Source of the DNA: Candidatus Bathyarchaeota archaeon A05DMB-5
GTDB lineage: Archaea > Thermoproteota > Bathyarchaeia > Bathyarchaeales > Bathycorpusculaceae
DNA: 64,000 nt
Reading direction: 5' to 3'
Assembly (NCBI GenBank): GCA_019685655.1
Contig: JABFQP010000003.1
Span: 1 to 64,000 of the forward strand
Each line of letters starts with the position of its first letter. Position 1 is the first letter of the stretch. The notes beneath the pieces were generated by a model. That model ran no database searches. It worked only from the letters and a program-made list of their open reading frames with translations, and was not told where the DNA came from. A program made the position numbers and the translations under genes. Shown here piece by piece: positions 61,993-64,000 of the stretch.

Positions 61993-62193
61993 TTAAGGCC
62001 ATCCTCCTCCTCTGTCGTCACCTAACAGTTCTACTGCACTGTTAAAGTCTGTAGCACGTAACGTTTCCTTGTTTGCATATGTTGTCGTATTTCTGGGTAA
62101 AGCGATTTCTTTGAAGGCTAGTGTTGCTGCGCTGATTATGGCGGTTGCGGCTAAGACGATCAAGAGGAATGAAATGGCGTTCTTTAACATCAT
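61993..62193 (-). CDS. short exported peptide
   Basis: 66 residues: a hydrophobic leader (MMLKNAISFLLIVLAATAII), then a polar chain ending ELLGDDRGGGWP. Coding is supported by an excellent ribosome-binding site (AAGGAGGTGA) eight bases before the ATG. Could be a secreted peptide or a small membrane subunit. No relative recognised. Confidence 0.6.
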   Translation of the reverse strand: MMLKNAISFLLIVLAATAIISAATLAFKEIALPRNTTTYANKETLRATDFNSAVELLGDDRGGGWP

Positions 62194-62300
62194 CTATTGT
62201 TTCACCTCCTTTTTTAGTTTTTGCACTGCAAATAAAATATAATGCGGTGAAAAGTGAAAAAGGTTTATATGAAAAACACTTATAGAAGTAATTTCTGTAG

Positions 62301-62629
62301 GTGCCTCAGTTGGAATCAGAAATTCTAATGCAACTGCATAGGCGAATCCTAATGGATTTTCTCGATGTTTTAGTCTTATTAAAGCTGAGAAACGGAATGT
62401 TAAGTGACTATGAGATTCTCTCTTACATCCAGAGAAGATTTAACATGCCAATGACTCCAGGAATTGTTTATTCTTGCTTGAATCAACTGCAAGAAAATAA
62501 GCTAGTCAGAGAGGTGCATCAGAGAAAGAAAAAGTCTACGTGCTAACTCCAGCAGGAAAAAAGAAAACAAAAGCTTTGTTGAGCATGCGAGACAAAATTT
62601 TAGGGCTTGTGGCGAATCTCTTTATTTAA
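62301..62629 (+). pseudogene. PadR-family regulator, frameshifted
   Basis: From GTG 62301: RRILMDFLDVLVLLKLRNGM, LSDYEILSYIQRRFNMPMTP, GIVYSCLNQLQENKLVREV, a PadR winged helix like that at 44682. At an A-rich stretch (about 62520-62535) the frame must shift; the next frame reads EKVYVLTPAGKKKTKALLSM and RDKILGLVANLFI, ending at 62629. Without the shift it ends at TAA 62544-62546. Homopolymer context makes sequencing error possible. Confidence 0.6.
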
Positions 62630-63528
62630 TTGCCCAACGTTGTCGTGCTACATATTTCCTTTCTCTTGATGTGCAACGCAATAACCGCAGTAGTGGTAAA
62701 TACAAAGATGAATGTAATTGTGCTGGTAGAAAATTCAAAGACCACCTCATTCACATAGAACATGTGTAAAACGTCAGCGATCAAGTTTACTGCCAAGTTA
62801 AGTGATTCTCCACAGCGGTTCCGAAATGTGAGGTTGTTCCAGTTGTAGTTTTGATCCATCCAAACGCATGTTAAATCGCCATTTGCATCGAATGTTGTGT
62901 CGTAGGCAAGCGTTAAAGTAGCGTTATAAGCGGAAATATTATCTAAAACGCCGTCAAAACTTAGAAAAGTATCAAATTCATCGTTGTAAGCGTTTGTTCT
63001 CTCGTTTACGTAGGTTTCGTAATCGCTGTGGTGAGTTTCTGAGCCCCAATCTGTTTCACTGCCCATCACATGACCGAACACGCCGACATAGGCAATGTAA
63101 TGGCTCATTATCCCAAGAGTCTTTACAGCCATTGCTATGTTGCCAGTTCGCATGTAATTAGCGGCCTTGTTATATTCAGCTTGTGCTCGGACAGCCGCGG
63201 CATCGTCTTGCACACTTCCGTTGGCCCAGTAATAAACGTGGTGTGTTGTTGTGTCGCCGATGCCGTCTGGGGCGTTACCATTGTCGGGTAATTCAGTGCC
63301 ATACAAGTAAGTTGCTAAATTGTCTAAAATGTGCTGTTTTTCTTCGTTTGGTAGCCAGTCTATAGCGTGTTGCGCAATCCAATCGTGAGTTCCGTAATCA
63401 GGATGTTCTGGAGTCGTAGAGTATCCTCCGTTGCTCCAGCAATGGGCAGTTATATTTTTCGGGTGCGCATTTAAAAGAACGCTTAAGGAAGCAGCAATCA
63501 ACAAGAGTTTCAAATATCGTTCCTGCAA
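62626..63528 (-). CDS. exported zinc-dependent phospholipase C / S1-P1 nuclease-fold protein with membrane anchor
   Basis: 300 residues. Signal (YLKLLLIAASLSVLLNAHP), then motifs of the zinc PLC/P1 fold: AHCWSNGGYSTTPEHPDYGT with HDWIAQHAIDWLP (N-terminal Trp and His ligands), DTTTHHVYYW, and LGIMSHYIAYVGVFGHVMGS followed by ETHHSDYETYV (later His/Asp ligands). C-terminal helix (TITFIFVFTTTAVIALHI) with basic tail. Probably a membrane-anchored hydrolase of phospholipid or nucleic acid. Its stop overlaps the end of the frameshifted PadR gene. Confidence 0.75.
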   Translation of the reverse strand: MQERYLKLLLIAASLSVLLNAHPKNITAHCWSNGGYSTTPEHPDYGTHDWIAQHAIDWLPNEEKQHILDNLATYLYGTELPDNGNAPDGIGDTTTHHVYYWANGSVQDDAAAVRAQAEYNKAANYMRTGNIAMAVKTLGIMSHYIAYVGVFGHVMGSETDWGSETHHSDYETYVNERTNAYNDEFDTFLSFDGVLDNISAYNATLTLAYDTTFDANGDLTCVWMDQNYNWNNLTFRNRCGESLNLAVNLIADVLHMFYVNEVVFEFSTSTITFIFVFTTTAVIALHIKRKEICSTTTLGN

Positions 63529-63587
63529 GATATCTCCGCTATGCTATTGTTGTGTTTTAGATTTAAAAATTGTTGGAAACTGTCCTT

Positions 63588-64000
63588 TTAATTTCCGATT
63601 TTTGTCAAACTCATTTTTGTGCTATAACCCGCCATTGAGGTTGCTTCAGTGTAAGTTACTCTTACGGGCAACCAGTCAACATACCACGTTTTTATTGCCA
63701 AACCAATCAAAGCGAATTCAGCATTTTTGAAAAAGTTCCAAGTTTTGCCTAGAAGTTTCTCTAATGCTTTTGCGTGCTCGTTTTCAAGGCTTATTATGAA
63801 GTAGAAGAAATCCTCGTAGTGTGGTTCTAACTTCACGTTGTAAACTGCGCCGTTATACTTTGATTTTTCAATTTTTATTATAGGCACATTTATCATTTGT
63901 CCCAAATGCAAGTCAACCAGTAAGTCTCCTTCTCTTAATTCTCCACATTTCGTTCTGCCATCATGCGTGGGACTGCAAACTTCATGATTTGGAGTAACGT
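63588..64000 (-). CDS. C-terminal part of a Hint/intein-like protein, cut by window edge
   Basis: Open from the window edge to 63588 on the minus strand, about 137 residues. It reads VTPNHEVCSPTHDGRTKCGE and LREGDLLVDLHLGQ, the T-x-x-H and L-x-x-GD pattern of Hint-domain block N3/N4, then KYNGAVYNVKLEPHYEDFFY, similar to the later intein strand. A helical stretch follows (HAKALEKLLGKTWNFFKNAE) and no standard C-terminal HN splice motif is seen. A self-cleaving Hint domain in an exported or toxin-like protein is one option. Most of the protein is outside the window. Confidence 0.4.
   Translation of the reverse strand, partial: VTPNHEVCSPTHDGRTKCGELREGDLLVDLHLGQMINVPIIKIEKSKYNGAVYNVKLEPHYEDFFYFIISLENEHAKALEKLLGKTWNFFKNAEFALIGLAIKTWYVDWLPVRVTYTEATSMAGYSTKMSLTKIGN

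Noticed and set aside
1-64000. CRISPR arrays, insertion sequences, rRNA genes
   Set aside because: I looked for regular direct repeats, transposase motifs with inverted ends and rRNA segments and saw none.

Overview
The window is archaeal chromosome. It carries archaeal-type RNase HII, the Nop5-fibrillarin box C/D RNP pair, PyrD/PyrK, an archaeal/eukaryotic-type IleRS, an MJ0164-type HTH regulator, KaiC/RadA-like ATPases and a tRNA-Ile with a short intron. TATA-like boxes lie about 25 nt upstream of several genes, and GTG/TTG starts are frequent. The many secreted proteins with an N-terminal signal and a C-terminal membrane anchor, and the overall gene mix, resemble Bathyarchaeia or related TACK archaea. 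That placement is inference from gene content, not a database result.

Layout. (1) 1-17.7 kb is mostly housekeeping: a broken pentameric ligand-gated channel joined to a truncated class V aminotransferase, then GH3-like enzyme, RNase HII, FlpA-Nop5, HAD, PyrD-PyrK, a SprT-like protease, two surface-protein loci (one broken) and IleRS. (2) 17.7-26.6 kb is gene-poor and eroded: broken secreted and winged-helix genes, an Arm/Rmt-like 16S rRNA methyltransferase, tRNA-Ala, a large secreted metalloprotease and a UPF0175/PIN toxin-antitoxin pair. (3) 26.6-31.6 kb has tRNA-Arg, tRNA-Ile, MscL, ribbon-helix-helix regulators, a GYD protein, a nucleotidyltransferase and a membrane transglutaminase-like protein. 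(4) 32-40.4 kb has a surface protein and a five-gene minus-strand operon containing a catalytically complete large terminase translationally coupled to an ABC-ATPase/GNAT fusion, with no other virion genes; then a membrane HEPN protein, a rhomboid protease and a nucleotidyltransferase pair. (5) 40.5-44 kb has a protein that joins extracellular PKD domains to a cytoplasmic KaiC-like ATPase, convergent with a stand-alone KaiC-like ATPase. (6) 44.3-57.2 kb has regulators, a small surface-protein pair, a NosD-like beta-helix protein and a TasA/camelysin-type fibre operon with its own Sec11/SipW-type signal peptidase, headed by a structured leader RNA with a predicted pseudoknot. (7) 57.3-64 kb has DUF4114 and caspase-like surface proteins, a TGA-interrupted prenyltransferase-fold protein, AsnC/PadR regulators, a phospholipase C-fold protein and the end of a Hint-like protein.

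Two signals cut across the annotation. First, kilobase-scale blocks are strongly G/T-rich or A/C-rich on the plus strand, independent of gene direction, and they switch inside single genes. Second, several genes, mostly for secreted or membrane proteins, carry one or two frameshifts or an in-frame TGA although many genes of 500-1009 codons are intact. The best candidate for an undescribed system is the fibre operon with its structured leader (48.9-57.2 kb), followed by the terminase/ABC-GNAT operon (33.5-37.3 kb).
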